Source: Arabidopsis thaliana
Taxonomy: Eukaryota > Streptophyta > Magnoliopsida > Brassicales > Brassicaceae
Assembly (NCBI RefSeq): GCF_000001735.4
Contig: NC_003071.7
Span: 10,099,151-10,163,150, forward strand
Length of the DNA: 64,000 nucleotides
Direction of reading: 5' to 3'
Below are positions 14,080 to 26,541 of this stretch, piece after piece. Positions within the stretch are counted from its first letter, which is position 1. The number at the start of each line of letters is the position of its first letter. The position numbers and the translations under genes are program-made. The notes beneath the pieces were generated by a model. It searched no databases, was not told where the DNA came from, and was given only the letters and a program-made list of their open reading frames with translations.

Positions 14080-17000
14080 TCATCGCCTCCCTTTTTAACC
14101 CACCAATCTTCTTTAATATTTTTTTGTTATTAAAATCTTGATTTATCATTTTTTTATAATGAAGTATTTTTATAAACATCTTCTTTTTAATTTTAATCGG
14201 CAAAGGTTTCTTCATATCAATAACGATGAGGAGGAAAGACAAAAAAAAACTATACACATCCTGAAATTACGAAATTATCCTTGTTTTTTTTTCTTGTCTT
14301 TTTTTTTTGTCAACGTTATTATTTATTTATAAGAGAAAAAAAAACTTTTTATCACGGAAATGTCGGCTGATATCAACATTTTAAAGGAGTTAATTTGGAA
14401 ACTAATTTATGAAAGCAAACTAAAAAGAATAGGAAGATAAGGTGAGTCCAAAGGTCATATCTCAATGAACCAAACCACCACCATAAATACTTCCACATAT
14501 TTTTGTGCTTCAATATATTCTTATTTCGAGCCAAAATAAAATAAAATAAAATATTCTTATTTGACAAATTAAATACTTATATAATATTCCTATGATGCTC
14601 TCTAATTTTATTCTTTAATATTGTGTGTATTTGTTGTTTAGGGGAGACCTATGTCATTTTAGACTACTTTTTCATGTATGTACATTTATTCAATTAACTA
14701 ATCATACGATATATCAAAAATCGATCAAATTATAATATGAAACAAATGAAATACATAAAAATCGATCAAATTATAATTACATTTTGGTAACATATGTGGC
14801 TAAATCAATTATTTTAAATTTCTTTGCAGAAACCGCTATATTACATCTATCATCACGAAATCGTAAAAAAAAAAGCATTAGAGATTACCTCAAGCTTGAT
14901 ATGATAAAGCAAAAATCTAGCTGCAAATCGAGGTTGTTTCATTTTGTGTTAATTGATTAGGAAATATCTCATTCTGTGTTAAACGATACTCTCAACTTTC
15001 AAAATATTATTTTATATCTATATTAATTAATAAAACTTTATCACTCAAAGATTATTGAAATTTTTTTAAAATTGCTTTTTAGATTACCCATTTTAAAAAA
15101 TATCCCTTTAACAATAATATTTTTAAAAATACCATTGTTTTAAAAAAAACCTTGATGTTATGACAACATGCCTGATGACTAAACCTCCAAATCATCTTTA
15201 CAAAATATTTACTAAAATCCAAAGATTAATCCTCTGCACGATTTCACGGTCGGCCGATAGCCTTTCACCATCATCGATGTTTGTAATATGTAAACCATCC
15301 ACACACAACTAATGCATGGAAAAAACGAAATTTTATGGTTCTGTAGTTTCACAACTACACCTTCAGCTATCTCTTTTTCTAAACCTATACTTATAAAATT
15401 AATTTCAGCCATACATTATAATGACGTTGTATAGATACAAACACAATTATTTTCTGTTAAAATTAACGTATCATTAGTCATTACATTATCCTAGGTATAT
15501 TAAATATTAAAAAAAAAAAAATTTCCAAAATCGATTTGACGTGCGTATCCATCCCACAAACAGTTAGAGAGACATGTTGGATATATGCTATGTAGGTTAT
15601 AAATCCACAATAGGATAAATACTAATGGAAGGCTTGAAAGCAAAAGTGAAAAGCCCACTTGTATATATATCTATGGAGACTTATGTTGGAATCTATCATG
15701 CCAGAATCAGATACCAAATCGAAAATTGTGTAGCACGCAAATTTTTGTTTGAACTATTTACTTAATCTAAATTAATGCAAGTGATTTCTCAATAAATATT
15801 ATTTTTTGCTAACGGATAATTTAGAATATTTTTGTTGCCTATAAGAAATTGGACTATTTCCTAAATTCAAAACTGTTTGGTTATTTCTACCAATTCAGCT
15901 ACTTCATAATTGAAACTTCGTGCTATTTTTGCCTCTCCCCACCTTATATATATCAACATAATTTAAGTGACCCCAACAACGCTTACCAAATTATTTATTG
16001 TTTTGAAAACACATTTGTTTGTGTGAGAAAATATGTGTAAGTTATTTTTACATTTCCTATATGAATCGTGATTCATGGGCAGCCAAGTAAATGATTAATA
16101 TTTCATCGAACTAAATCAAAATTTAAGTTTGTAAATAATCAAAATTAGAAATATTTCTCAAGCCACTTTTTTATTTGCACAACTTTCTCCAGCCACCTAA
16201 AATCTTATTTTCATAGCTCACGTCCTTGAAATAGCAGAAAATTAAAACAGAAAACAAAGAAAGAAGTTACATTAAAATTCTCCAAATATACTTTTATGAT
16301 TTTAATTTTCACATATTTTTTTTCTAACTGCAAATGGGATTGACAGTTGACAGCCCAACCTTCTTCACTCCTACCAGTATCTTTCTATTTTCGATTTATT
16401 TTCTATGTTTGAAAACTAAAATTTGTTTTCCGAAAAAAATAGTTTTTGGTCGGGTGAATCTCTCACGTGAATCCCACCCCTTAACTCACACGTATGCACA
16501 ACCATCGATCACGTGTGGAACCTCCTTTTTCACACGTATGGTGTGTCCTTTATCCTCCTTTACGCATTTAATAGATAGGTAACTCAAAACATGTAATGGA
16601 TCCTTTGGTTTTAGTCTCTTCAATGGTGGTTGCAAAATCTTCCAAATATCTCTTTGTAACTTCATCAACACGTTACTCTCCTCTCGTCCTCACATTCATT
16701 GATTCTTCAATACTGGATACAACAATGTCGATGAATCATTAACAAAGCACTAAAAAATAAACGTCGATACAAAATTTGTGAGTTGAAAATCTTATATATA
16801 GGTTGTAAAGGCGTATTGTAAATAACTTTCTTAAATTTTTTATATGTAGAACTAAGATAATCTTCAACTCATCTCCATTTTCATCTTCACAATAGAGTTT
16901 GGAGTAAGATTTCTCCAACCCATCTCCATTTCCAATTCCAAATATAGATCTCCATTTTTTTCAGATTAAGAGAATATTATTTTTTAATTTAGACTAAAAT

Positions 17001-20000
17001 TTAGAGATTTCCTTAATTTTTCTCCAAAATAGCAAATTTTTCATAAATTTTTAGACTACGCGCTACAAAAAGTGGTATGTTCTAGCAATTTGTAGCTAAA
17101 TATATTGGCTACTTAAATGGTATGAAAAAATAGAACACGGTGGAAATTTAACTTCTTATACAATTAGTTAAAGTTTAGTGAAGAAACATTATATATAGTA
17201 CCTTTTAGTTTTCTAATCAAAACGACTCTAACAGAATAATGTATTGCTCATTCAAAAGCGTTATATGAATTGTAAGGAATTTATTAGTTATTATATCATT
17301 TCAAATTCCAAAATACTCTGGATCTAATACGTTTGTTCTGCTCGTTTCATTTATTTCATGATAATTTCACTTAGCTTGTTCTATTTTCTTCTTTTCAAGT
17401 TCTTTCGGTTCTACAGTTCTACTACAATAATTTTAATCCAAATAATCGGTATTTTTCTAACTTAAGCTATATATTTGATATGGACTAGGATCCTTAAATT
17501 AAATGTTACTGAATGGGGATATTCTATTTTGTAGTATAGTAGATAAAAAAAAATTAGTTGAAATGACAATATATGAAAATAGAGTCACTTGTTCACGTAC
17601 GTATGGTTGTTTATATAGACATACAAATACTTACACGTCTCGTAGATCATTAAAAGCTCTTTAACATGCCATGTGTATCCTAATATAGAAACTTTCAAGT
17701 TCACCAAGACAAAGGCAATAAATGATTAAACTACAAATACGTAATTATCATATTAATAATAGTCCATTCATTAGTACTTGTGTTCATCATCCAAACTCTT
17801 CTTTTTCTCATCATCCAATCTAATAAAGCATCTTGTTTCTTTGTTAAACTAATTAACCTTTCAAATTTATCTATATATACTGTAACACACTTGATCGTTG
17901 GAGATATTTTAAGAGAGAGGCTCAATCAATATTCCAAAAATATTTTAAAAATCTTGTGAGAATAGTGTAGAATATCAATTCGAGTATCATGCCAAGAAAT
18001 AAATAAATTAGAACCAATAATCAAATAAACTATTTATGGCGTAGATAACTTCAAATGACAAAAACAATGTAATGGGAAAACCATAAATGTTTTTTTCACT
18101 TGTGATTGAAATAAATAGTGTGATATCATGTAAAATAACGTATTATCAGATTAAATGATAGTATGATATTTGTCAAAAACATGCAAAAAAATTCATCTTT
18201 GGAAAAAAACATACAAGATAAATGAACCAACTATTTACGATTTTTTATTAGTCGTTTCTGCAAATAAAAGAATAATAGAATTTGACTGTATACTTGTATA
18301 GTGCATGCTCTTTATTGTATAGTTATATAGATGGTCATTGTTTTGTTTCGTTTATCAATTTCATTCAAGAATACAGAAAATTACTTCTAATAAGATCACC
18401 ATCCTAATATCTGACTAGAGTCAAATGATCATTTGTTGAGATTTGTTTTTTTGTGACATTGGTTTTTTGAAATGGTGATGTTAAAAATAACAAGAAAACA
18501 GGCGACTTTCAACCGAAAAAACCATCAAATTTCTTCGACGAATAATGAAACCGTCAAAATGTCATCGGAAATTCGTAAAAGATTCCGTTTCGAATATCTT
18601 TGATTTCTTAAGGTGAAACTCATCATATGCATTGTTTCGGGAATCGGTAGGTATTTCTCATTGATTATTATATACAGGTACTACATACTTGAATCATTTT
18701 ATGAATATATATGCGGTGATAAAATCACTTAAAGCAAACTAACATTGATTTTAAATTAATGGGTGAGTGATACTAATATTATACCACGAACACAAAAGGA
18801 CTAACGAAAATGGATGCGATGGTCCCTTCTTATTCCACTTTTTGTCCATTCGGTGTCAATCAAATTGTTCCTTTCTCCTTTATTTATTTTTCTGATCTCT
18901 TATTTTTAGCTCTTTGATAGATACTTCGGAAAACAAAATTGTCTAATTTTCTGTCTTTGCTGTGTTTTTGTGATATATTGTTTTTAATGGAGGCGATATG
19001 GGTTTTTTTCTTATTAAATATTGATATACAAAATCTTTTTTGTTTAAAATTTTCTAGCTTTGGTGTTAGATGCTTTTGTTTTGTTTTATTCCCGCCTTTT
19101 AAGTACACTCATTTTTGCAACTTAAGAGTGCTTTGTATAGTGGAGTGACCACAAACTCACTACATGTCTTCGGTTTGCGCATTTGTTTGTGTATCAATAT
19201 GAATATTTTATTACTTATATATATGAAATTGTGCATGGAAAGTTTCAAAATCTAGGCATGACATGCTTTTATATATTTCTTTACTAATATATTCTTGTAT
19301 TTGTCCTTTCAAGACATGGAATAGCTTTACTTTAGACCATTCTAGGTTAAAGTTTATAGATTTTGATCCTTAAATCTTAGTCAAGAATCATATATAACTT
19401 GTTTGCATAAAATTAAACACCACTGCGACATCTATATAACTAATCATTGTACGTTTCTTACAATATATTGTGTTTCAAGTTGACTATTATTTATAAATTT
19501 GTTATAATTATGTCTCTGTCAATATTTAAAATAGATGGTTCAAAGGTATAGCTAATACGAAAGGGTCCATATACATAAAAATGTGCAATTTTGACTTTGA
19601 ATATATCAGATCCAAACTGGTTAATTCAGGCCTTTCAACATCCTTAAGAGTTAGGACTTAGGACCATGCATGACATAGGAAAGAGATATGCAATGAGCAG
19701 GTAAAAAAACCTTAAAATTGGGCTGTCACATAATCAGTAAATTATTATATAATTATGCAATGTGAAGTGTTTACATTTTAGTTAAGTAAAATTATACCAG
19801 GAGAGTTGGTATTTTTATGTAGATGATACGTAAATATTATGTTAAAATAAAATAATAGATTTGAAAGAATAAACTGTATCATATGCTGATATCATAAATT
19901 TATGAAATTAAAATGACACTTAAAGATGTTAATTAAGCTCTAATATGAATAAGATGTCTTTGTCATTAAAATAATACACTTTCAATTTAAAAAACATAAT

Positions 20001-20900
20001 TTTGGAATCATTACAAATATTTAAAACCACAAAATATTGTTAATTTTTGAATCAATGTTAAAATCCTAAGTATTTGCAACGACAGAAAATGGATATATCT
20101 CCCATGTTGAAGATTAACTAGTACTCTAAATTATTTTTGTGAGAACTACATCCATTTTTTTGTCACTGCAAATCTTATTACGATTAGAGATATGGAACTA
20201 AAAAGCATTCACCTCCACAACTCAACAATATATTCATCTAAAACGTTTTTTATTTCAACACATTTTGTTTAAAATGACTAATATACACTTATTATGTATA
20301 TAATTTTAAATATTTATTATTGAAAGAAAATAATTATACATATTTAATAGAATTATAAAAAAAACAAAAAAAAACGCCGTGTGTTTTATGTAATGTGTTA
20401 TATGTGGATGAGTCGATGCTTGGTCATATCTATCAAACAAATAGTGGTCCTATGAAACACAAAACACAAACTCACTTTAATAGGGTCCACGTGGCAAAGC
20501 CAGGCAAAGGATGGTCATGGCCACGTGGGATTTGTGGTCCATGTCGGAATCAACGTGTCTTAAAGTGCCACGTGTATCGACTACCCAAACGTGACAGCCT
20601 GTTCTTCTATCCTCACCAAAGCCTCGAACTTCAAGTTTCTTTCATTGTCTAATTTTTCCCTCATTTTATGTATTTCATTATCTGGAAAATGAAGTAATGA
20701 GAAGATATTATCTTTTATCATAAAATGAGGACAAGATATTTTGAAAATAATTTTTAGCTTAGTTTTTGGTCAAAATTAATTAAAAAAAAAATGTAAATAA
20801 GCGATATATTTTTGATTTTTAACGTAATCTCATTTAAAATAATAATTTCTAATTGGTATGAATACGTTCTAAAATAACATTCTCATAATTCATGTTGTAT
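14080..20900. other. Long intergenic region upstream of BLH4 and downstream of LYK4
   Basis: Nearly 7 kb with no gene I can support. The open frames are short, AT-driven and lack splice structure or recognisable domains. Proximal sequence (14.0-14.6 kb) is probably the BLH4 promoter. Two clusters of ACGT cores lie at 16464-16537 and 20488-20593 and are listed separately. Segments near 15.0-15.2 kb resemble eroded repeat DNA, but I could not define ends. Confidence 0.6.
20488..20593. promoter_or_regulatory. Orphan cluster of G-box/ACGT elements
   Basis: Three perfect CACGTG palindromes (20488, 20522, 20569) and two further ACGTG cores (20553, 20589) fall within 106 bp that is clearly more GC-rich than its surroundings. 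G-boxes bind bZIP and bHLH factors such as ABFs, HY5 and PIFs. The nearest gene, LYK4, ends about 500 bp to the right and is transcribed toward the cluster, so the cluster is not in a conventional promoter position. Confidence 0.6.
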
Positions 20901-21091
20901 AGAAACTAAATATTTAACAGCCTTGACCAATCTACATTTTTTGTGACCAACTCCAACACAACATAACATAAGCTTCTAAAATCTAAAAATCTTTAATGAC
21001 ATTTGTATATATAAAAAAAAAAAAAAAAAAAAACAAAGGGTCTAACTAGTTCTAAATGGGCCTTGGGCCCAAACAATAGTGGGCCTTAAAC

Positions 21092-22930
21092 TTAGTACGA
21101 CGATTCTTCCCAGTTCTGCGTAGCCGCCAAGATCTTAGACAAAGACATAACATTTTCATCCATCGATGGACGATTCAAATGATCTTTCTTTAAACAATCC
21201 ACCACTAATCTCTCAACAAAACTTGTTAATCCTTCAGGTAACAATCTTCCATGAATCAAAATCTCATCAATAGCTTTACCTTCATCGATCTCTTTCTTCA
21301 ATTCAGAAGCTTCTTTACCAGTAACAATCTCCAACAAGACAACTCCAAAAGCATAGACATCAAGCTTAGTTGAAACTAAACCATGTTCCAAATACTCCGG
21401 AGCTAAGTACCCTCTTGTTCCTTCCACGTGCTTGGTCAACACGAAATCTTCAGTCGTTGATCTTGCTGAACCTAAACTACCAATCTTTGCTCGAAACTCG
21501 AGGTCGAGGAACACATTGTTGCTGTTCAAATCTCTGTGAACGTATGGAGGATCAGCGAAGTTGTGTAGATAGTTTAGCCCTGTTGCTATATCCAAAGCGA
21601 TTTGTAGTTTTTGTGTCAAGCTTAGTAACGATTTCGTCGTGTGGATCCATTCACTTAAGCTTCCGTTTGAAGCGTGTTCGTAGACTAAGTACCAATCTCC
21701 TTCATGGAAACAGAATCCAGAGAGACGGATGATGTTAAGATGGTTTAGTTTAGACAATAAGTTGACTTCCTCCGATGCGTTTCCTTCGATTTTCTTGATC
21801 ATTGCGCCATCGCCGTTGATTTTTCCGATGTACCCTGATCCTCCAATCGAGCTAGACGATGTGAAATCGCTTGTAGCTGATTGCAGCTCGTGAAATTTGT
21901 AAACTTTTAAGGATTCTACCACCATACCTGACAAACCATCTAGCGGATCGAATTCTTGATCAGACATCGGTGGTTTCTTGCCCATGAAGCTATCGAGGTT
22001 TCCCGTTTCCTCTTGCGTTTGCGTTTTCGTTTTCTTCTTAGACAGGCAAAATATGGCTGCACCGATCACACTCAAAACCAATGCTCCTCCTAGTACTCCG
22101 GCAAGAGCATAGACCCATGTTTTCTTCTTCGATTTCCTACCATCCGGCGACAATGGAGGAGGAGAAACCGATTGTGGAGGAGGAGGAGGAGGAGGAGGAA
22201 TGAGAGAGTTAGTATTTGCAGGAGGATTCACCAAAGGGATCAGGATTGTTGTGAAAGGGAAAACTTCAGAATTCTCAAAAGACATTTCGTTAGCTTTTAA
22301 AGTCTTGCTCGTCTCAACCCCGAATCTATCGCTGATGATCGCGATAGTGTCTTCAAAAACCACAGTATAACTCATCAGATACTTCACGCCATCTTCGTTG
22401 ATCTGTTTAGCCGTGGGACACGCACAACGGATCGGAACAACGATCCTCATACCAGGAAACAAAGATTGAGAAGAAACATTGTTCTGTTTTGCCAAAGCTT
22501 GACATGTCGAAAGCCCCTGAAGAGTGTCGTTAGCAATGGCGAAATACGAATCGTTTGGTTGGATTGTGTATGTAATATTGGATTGTGAATCGTCACCGGT
22601 GCAAGAACAAGTTAAAGGGATAATGACTTGTTGACCAGAAGGGAAAGAAGTTGAAGGTGAAGCGTCATTGAGGGAGGAGACGAGAGATGGGTCGACAGAG
22701 AAGAGGGAAGAGATTGAGGTGACGGTGGAGAAAGAAGGAGTAGATCGGAAAATGACGTAAGCTTGGCAAGTTTTGTTGAGACCATTACAAGAGTAGCCGA
22801 AAACAGAGGTTGTGTTGTCGGAAACAGAGCAATCAGTTGTTGATATTCCGACATAAGGCTGTTGTGCTGTTGCGAAGGAAGAGAGACTTAGGAGGATGAA
22901 GACGAGGAGATGAAATGAAAACGAGATCAT
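21092..22930 (-). CDS. LYK4: LysM receptor-like pseudokinase LYK4
   Basis: One intronless frame of 612 aa. It has a signal peptide (about 1-22), an extracellular region with three LysM segments (about 55-106, 120-167, 185-233) punctuated by CxC pairs at 108-110 and 169-171, a Pro-rich stretch (245-259), a transmembrane helix (272-295) and a cytoplasmic kinase-like domain (about 345-605). HRD is kept at 465-467, but the DFG position reads GSL (484-486) and the glycine loop is degenerate, so catalysis is unlikely. This matches LYK4, a plasma-membrane LysM protein that contributes to chitin perception with CERK1 and LYK5. The ATG at 22930 is followed directly by the hydrophobic signal sequence. 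A TATAAA lies at 22971-22976 and one W-box core (TTGAC, minus strand) near 22995, fitting defence regulation. Confidence 0.96.
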
Positions 22931-22970
22931 CGTGATTCTGTAAGATTTGGTTGCGAAGTTTCTGATTGGG

Positions 22971-22976
22971 TTTATA
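22971..22976 (-). promoter_or_regulatory. TATA box of LYK4
   Basis: TATAAA on the minus strand about 41 bp upstream of the LYK4 ATG, which implies a very short 5'UTR. Confidence 0.5.
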
Positions 22977-22989
22977 GGAATGGTGAAGA

Positions 22990-24100
22990 AGAAAAGTCAA
23001 CTGTTTCTAGTAAGTCAGCTGTTTCTTGGAGTAAATGAATATTTTAGGTTCATTAAATTATTGGAATGGATAAATTATTATATTCATACCATTGATTTTG
23101 TTTTCTTTTTTTTGTGTGTGATTCAGAATCATATGAAGGCTTTGAAGCCGCCAAAGACGACGTGAGAGGGATGACATAAAGGCTTTTGTCTTTTTTTCTC
23201 TTCATCTCTTCTGGTTTAATTCCGACAGTAACCAACTAAAATGATTCATTGGTAACAACTTTTGATGTATGACGTTGCTAATAATTTTTCAGCGAGAGGG
23301 CGTTGAAAATAAAGTCTTATTAAACGCAATCACCGACGCAAAATGGGTGGTATCCAGTTTATGTTCATATTCATATCATACTGCTGAGAAAAAGATTGGT
23401 CATTTCTTGATTCTCACTACGACCCAACATGAGCTCAAACCATGAAGGATTCTAGGTTATTATTGTCAGAACAACAATATGGAATAGCACTAAAGCAAAA
23501 CTTACCTATAGTGGTGGTCATTGTTGTCTGCAACGCCGTCACGCAGAAGATGACATTTTACATGTTGAAAAGTTTATTTACAAAGGGAGAGGTAGTTGAG
23601 ACTGGTTTAAGCCAAGGACGGGTAAGTGATGCTCTAGAAGTCATCCCTAGGGTCACTGTTTCGATATTAGCAATTTAGCATCAATCTACAACTATCTAGC
23701 AATGTGTGAACACCTAACAAACTATCGAGTAAACAGAGTGAATTCGAGATCTGAGAGATCAGAAGAAGAACAAGAATCGCGGAGTGTGATTCCCTTATCG
23801 TCATGTTCTGTCCCAGCAGTCCACTACGTGAATCAACTCACAAGAACAAGCTTAGTCTCGCACAAGAATGCTCACGAGATCAGAGCACTACACACAGCTT
23901 TTCTATGTTAAAATAGAGTTGTTAAAACAAACAACTAAACCGACACAGCAAATCATTCCTAAACACATTAATTTAGCCACTGATCTGGTTCACATTTAAG
24001 GGGAGCTTTTCATGTTCTAGATTCAACGTCTGTTCTTCGTTTATAAAGCAGAAATCAGTTTAAAAACTATATTCTATATAAAAGCTAGCATCTATCAACC
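22990..24100. other. Intergenic region between LYK4 promoter and RING gene 3' end
   Basis: LYK4 promoter sequence followed by a stretch at 23.3-23.9 kb that is less AT-rich than usual and has overlapping short frames on both strands. None has a recognisable domain or splice structure. A 45-residue minus-strand frame at 23667-23804 with a hydrophobic N terminus is noted as a finding only. Confidence 0.5.
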
Positions 24101-24400
24101 TTAAAGAATCAAAGAAAGTAATGATCTATCAAATATTATAAGCATAATACTTCTTATGTCATAACACGCACCATTTATTTCACAACTAGTTTTCACAAGA
24201 TGCTTAGACAAAACACAAAAGCAACAAAAGAGTTGTGTAAAAAAGCTTGTAGACTCACGGTTCATCTTCAAAACAAAAATACAATAACAACGTCGAAATA
24301 GCAGACAAGTACACTCAGCTATTACCATATTTACATACACAACTTGCACCAAGTAAGTAAGTTTGATCATACCTGGAAATACACCAAATGTGATTCGTTT

Positions 24401-25084
24401 TCACCAGATGAGAAATATCACCACACAGATTCCAACAAAAAAGAGGATATTCTTCAGAAATGCATCACTTTGGTTTCCTCCACGAGCCATAGGACGCTCT
24501 TGTCCACGAGGAGGAACTCCACGGAAACCGTTATGATAACCACCGTAAGGATAACCCGGTGTTGAACCATAAAGCGTAGCATCATGAAATCCATGAAACT
24601 GAAAGTTAAACAAAGAAGGTAACAAACCACCAAACCCCATACTGAAATTCCCAAACCTCGTAGTCGCCATCATCGGCATAATTCCACCCATCAAACCAAT
24701 ACCGTAGTTGAAAAAATTACTCGCAGCTTCAGGCTGAGGAGGAGGAGCAGCAGTCTCAGGTCTTTGACCTGTTGGTCGGTTAGGAATCCGTAAACCCGGA
24801 TAACGTTTTGATCTCGGGTCAGTCTGGTTCTTGCCTCTACCGTAAAGAGGAACAAGCTTATCGTCTTGAACCACGGCTTTACAAACCGGACATTCTTGAG
24901 AATGTGAATGGTGGTGAAGCCAACGGTATAAGCAAGGCCAGCAAAAGAGATGGCCACAGAGAGTGACAATCGGATCTTGAGCTAGTTCGAAACAAATGTT
25001 ACATTCAAAGTCTCCTCCTTGATCATTTGTGTCATTGTTACTATCAGAGTAAGACGTACTAGTTGATGATTCTCCATTCACCAT
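24401..25084 (-). CDS. RING-type E3 ubiquitin ligase, membrane-anchored (RMA-like)
   Basis: Single coding exon of 227 aa. A C3HC4 RING near the N terminus uses C28, C31, C43, H45, C48, C51, C65 and C68. The middle is Gly/Pro/aromatic-rich, and the protein ends in a hydrophobic tail (about 213-227, FFVGICVVIFLIW), so it is probably a tail-anchored ER ligase like the RMA/RNF5 group. RING-HC domains of this type recruit E2 and promote substrate ubiquitination. A 5'UTR intron is inferred at 25094-25323 from a GTAAGT donor and TTAG acceptor. The leader intron carries telo-box-like AAACCCTAA motifs, and TGGGCC (site II) elements lie upstream near 25550-25590; both are typical of housekeeping plant promoters. 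The substrate cannot be deduced from sequence. Confidence 0.92.
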   Translation of the reverse strand: MVNGESSTSTSYSDSNNDTNDQGGDFECNICFELAQDPIVTLCGHLFCWPCLYRWLHHHSHSQECPVCKAVVQDDKLVPLYGRGKNQTDPRSKRYPGLRIPNRPTGQRPETAAPPPQPEAASNFFNYGIGLMGGIMPMMATTRFGNFSMGFGGLLPSLFNFQFHGFHDATLYGSTPGYPYGGYHNGFRGVPPRGQERPMARGGNQSDAFLKNILFFVGICVVIFLIW

Positions 25085-25439
25085 CTCAATGCCCTAATTC
25101 AAAAAAAAAAAATTGAAATCAAATCAAAAACCCTAAATTCGAATCAATCAAAAGCTCTAAATCATAAGATTGGACAAACCCTAATAAACCCATAATTAAA
25201 AACCTAATCTTTCTCAAATTAGAAACGAAGACGATCGATTTGAATTTGAACCGACAAAGGCAAATCGAATCAATTGCAGATCCATGGATCAGAACTAAAG
25301 TGAAATTAAAGAGCAAAACTTACCTTTTTCGCGTCGAATTGGAGCAAATTCGAGGGTTTTAATCAGCAGAAAAGAGAAGGACAAGATCCCTAAAAAGTAG
25401 AGATTTGGACGAAACAAAAGAGGAAACCAGACATCTTGG

Positions 25440-25600
25440 GAAAAAACAGAGTCTTACTGTTGTTGGGAAAGAAAGTTCCAGGCTATATCTGACTTTTGGT
25501 TTTTCTCGTTTTTTTTCCATATATTTTCTTTGGAAGTTTTGATTAATTATTGGGCCGATTATATTAATTTCTAAACTGATATTGGGCCTGATTAGCTACA
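25440..25600 (-). promoter_or_regulatory. Promoter of the RING gene with site II elements
   Basis: Two TTGGGCC motifs lie near 25551 and 25583, upstream of the inferred 5'UTR. TGGGCC site II elements bind TCP factors and mark broadly expressed genes. Assignment to the RING gene is by position only. Confidence 0.45.
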
Positions 25601-26400
25601 ACAACACATTTTGGTAGATAAAATGATGCCAAAAGCTCGTTTTAAACGTAAACTAGATTCCCGAAGGATTATAAAATTTAAAGGAAAAGAAATTGCAGAG
25701 AGTCAAACCTAAACGTTTGATATATATTTTTGTTGGTGAACGCCGATCGATTAGTGTTAGTTTTCATTAAAATTAATTTATCTGTATACCAAAATTATAT
25801 ATCTATGATGTTAAATACATGACAACGTATATTTCATACACAAGGTCATGTAATATGTACATCTATTTTATATAACTGATGATATAATAATATATTTGAT
25901 ATATGTAATTATAATATTTTCCAATATTTGGTGAGCTAAAAAAATGTTTTTTTATTCAATAGTATTAATTCTCTGGATTCATAAAAATTAATAGCAAAAG
26001 GTCAATTCTCCACTATTATTAATTAAAATTAATAAATTATGAAAGGATATTATTAATTTATTATGTGACAAAAACCCGTCCCATTACGGAGGAGAATCAC
26101 GCTATCGGATTTGATTCGATTTATAACATGACAACGAAATTATAAATGTAGTTGTACTTTCACAAACGCTTGTTAGAAAAAAATAGATCTCATTTAGTTT
26201 TTGCAAATATGAAATCTGCAGATAATTAATTCTGTATTATATTACACCTTCAAACATTTATTTACACAATGTTAAATTTTAGATCGGTCATAAAATAAAA
26301 AAATAAAAAAAATAAAAAATAAAAATCGAAAACAAAAACATAACTCTTCGCTGATGTTACATAAGCCGCAATAATAAGAACAACCTCTTTGTCTTTTTTT
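25600..26400. other. AT-rich intergenic region
   Basis: Spacer between the RING gene promoter and the MCU3 3' end, with A/T tracts (for example 26299-26325). No gene or element recognised. Confidence 0.6.
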
Positions 26401-26541
26401 CGAAAACTGAAAAATTTGAGAGTAGTACCCATTCGTTTTTTTCTTACTTTTTTTTGGGGTAGAATTCTCTAGTTAGGTAAAATCAGACACCATTTGTGAC
26501 AACAACATTGAATCTAAGCAATTTTTCCCCTAATCAAAATT

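Noticed and set aside
15000..15200. Possible helitron 5' end (TCTATATTAATTAATAAAAC and AT-rich body); a similar hint near 40150
   Set aside because: No CTRR terminus with a hairpin could be located, and the similarity is from memory of family consensus only.
20395..20652. 85-codon frame over the G-box cluster
   Set aside because: Residue content follows the repeated ACGTG motifs and no family is recognisable; regulatory DNA explains it better.
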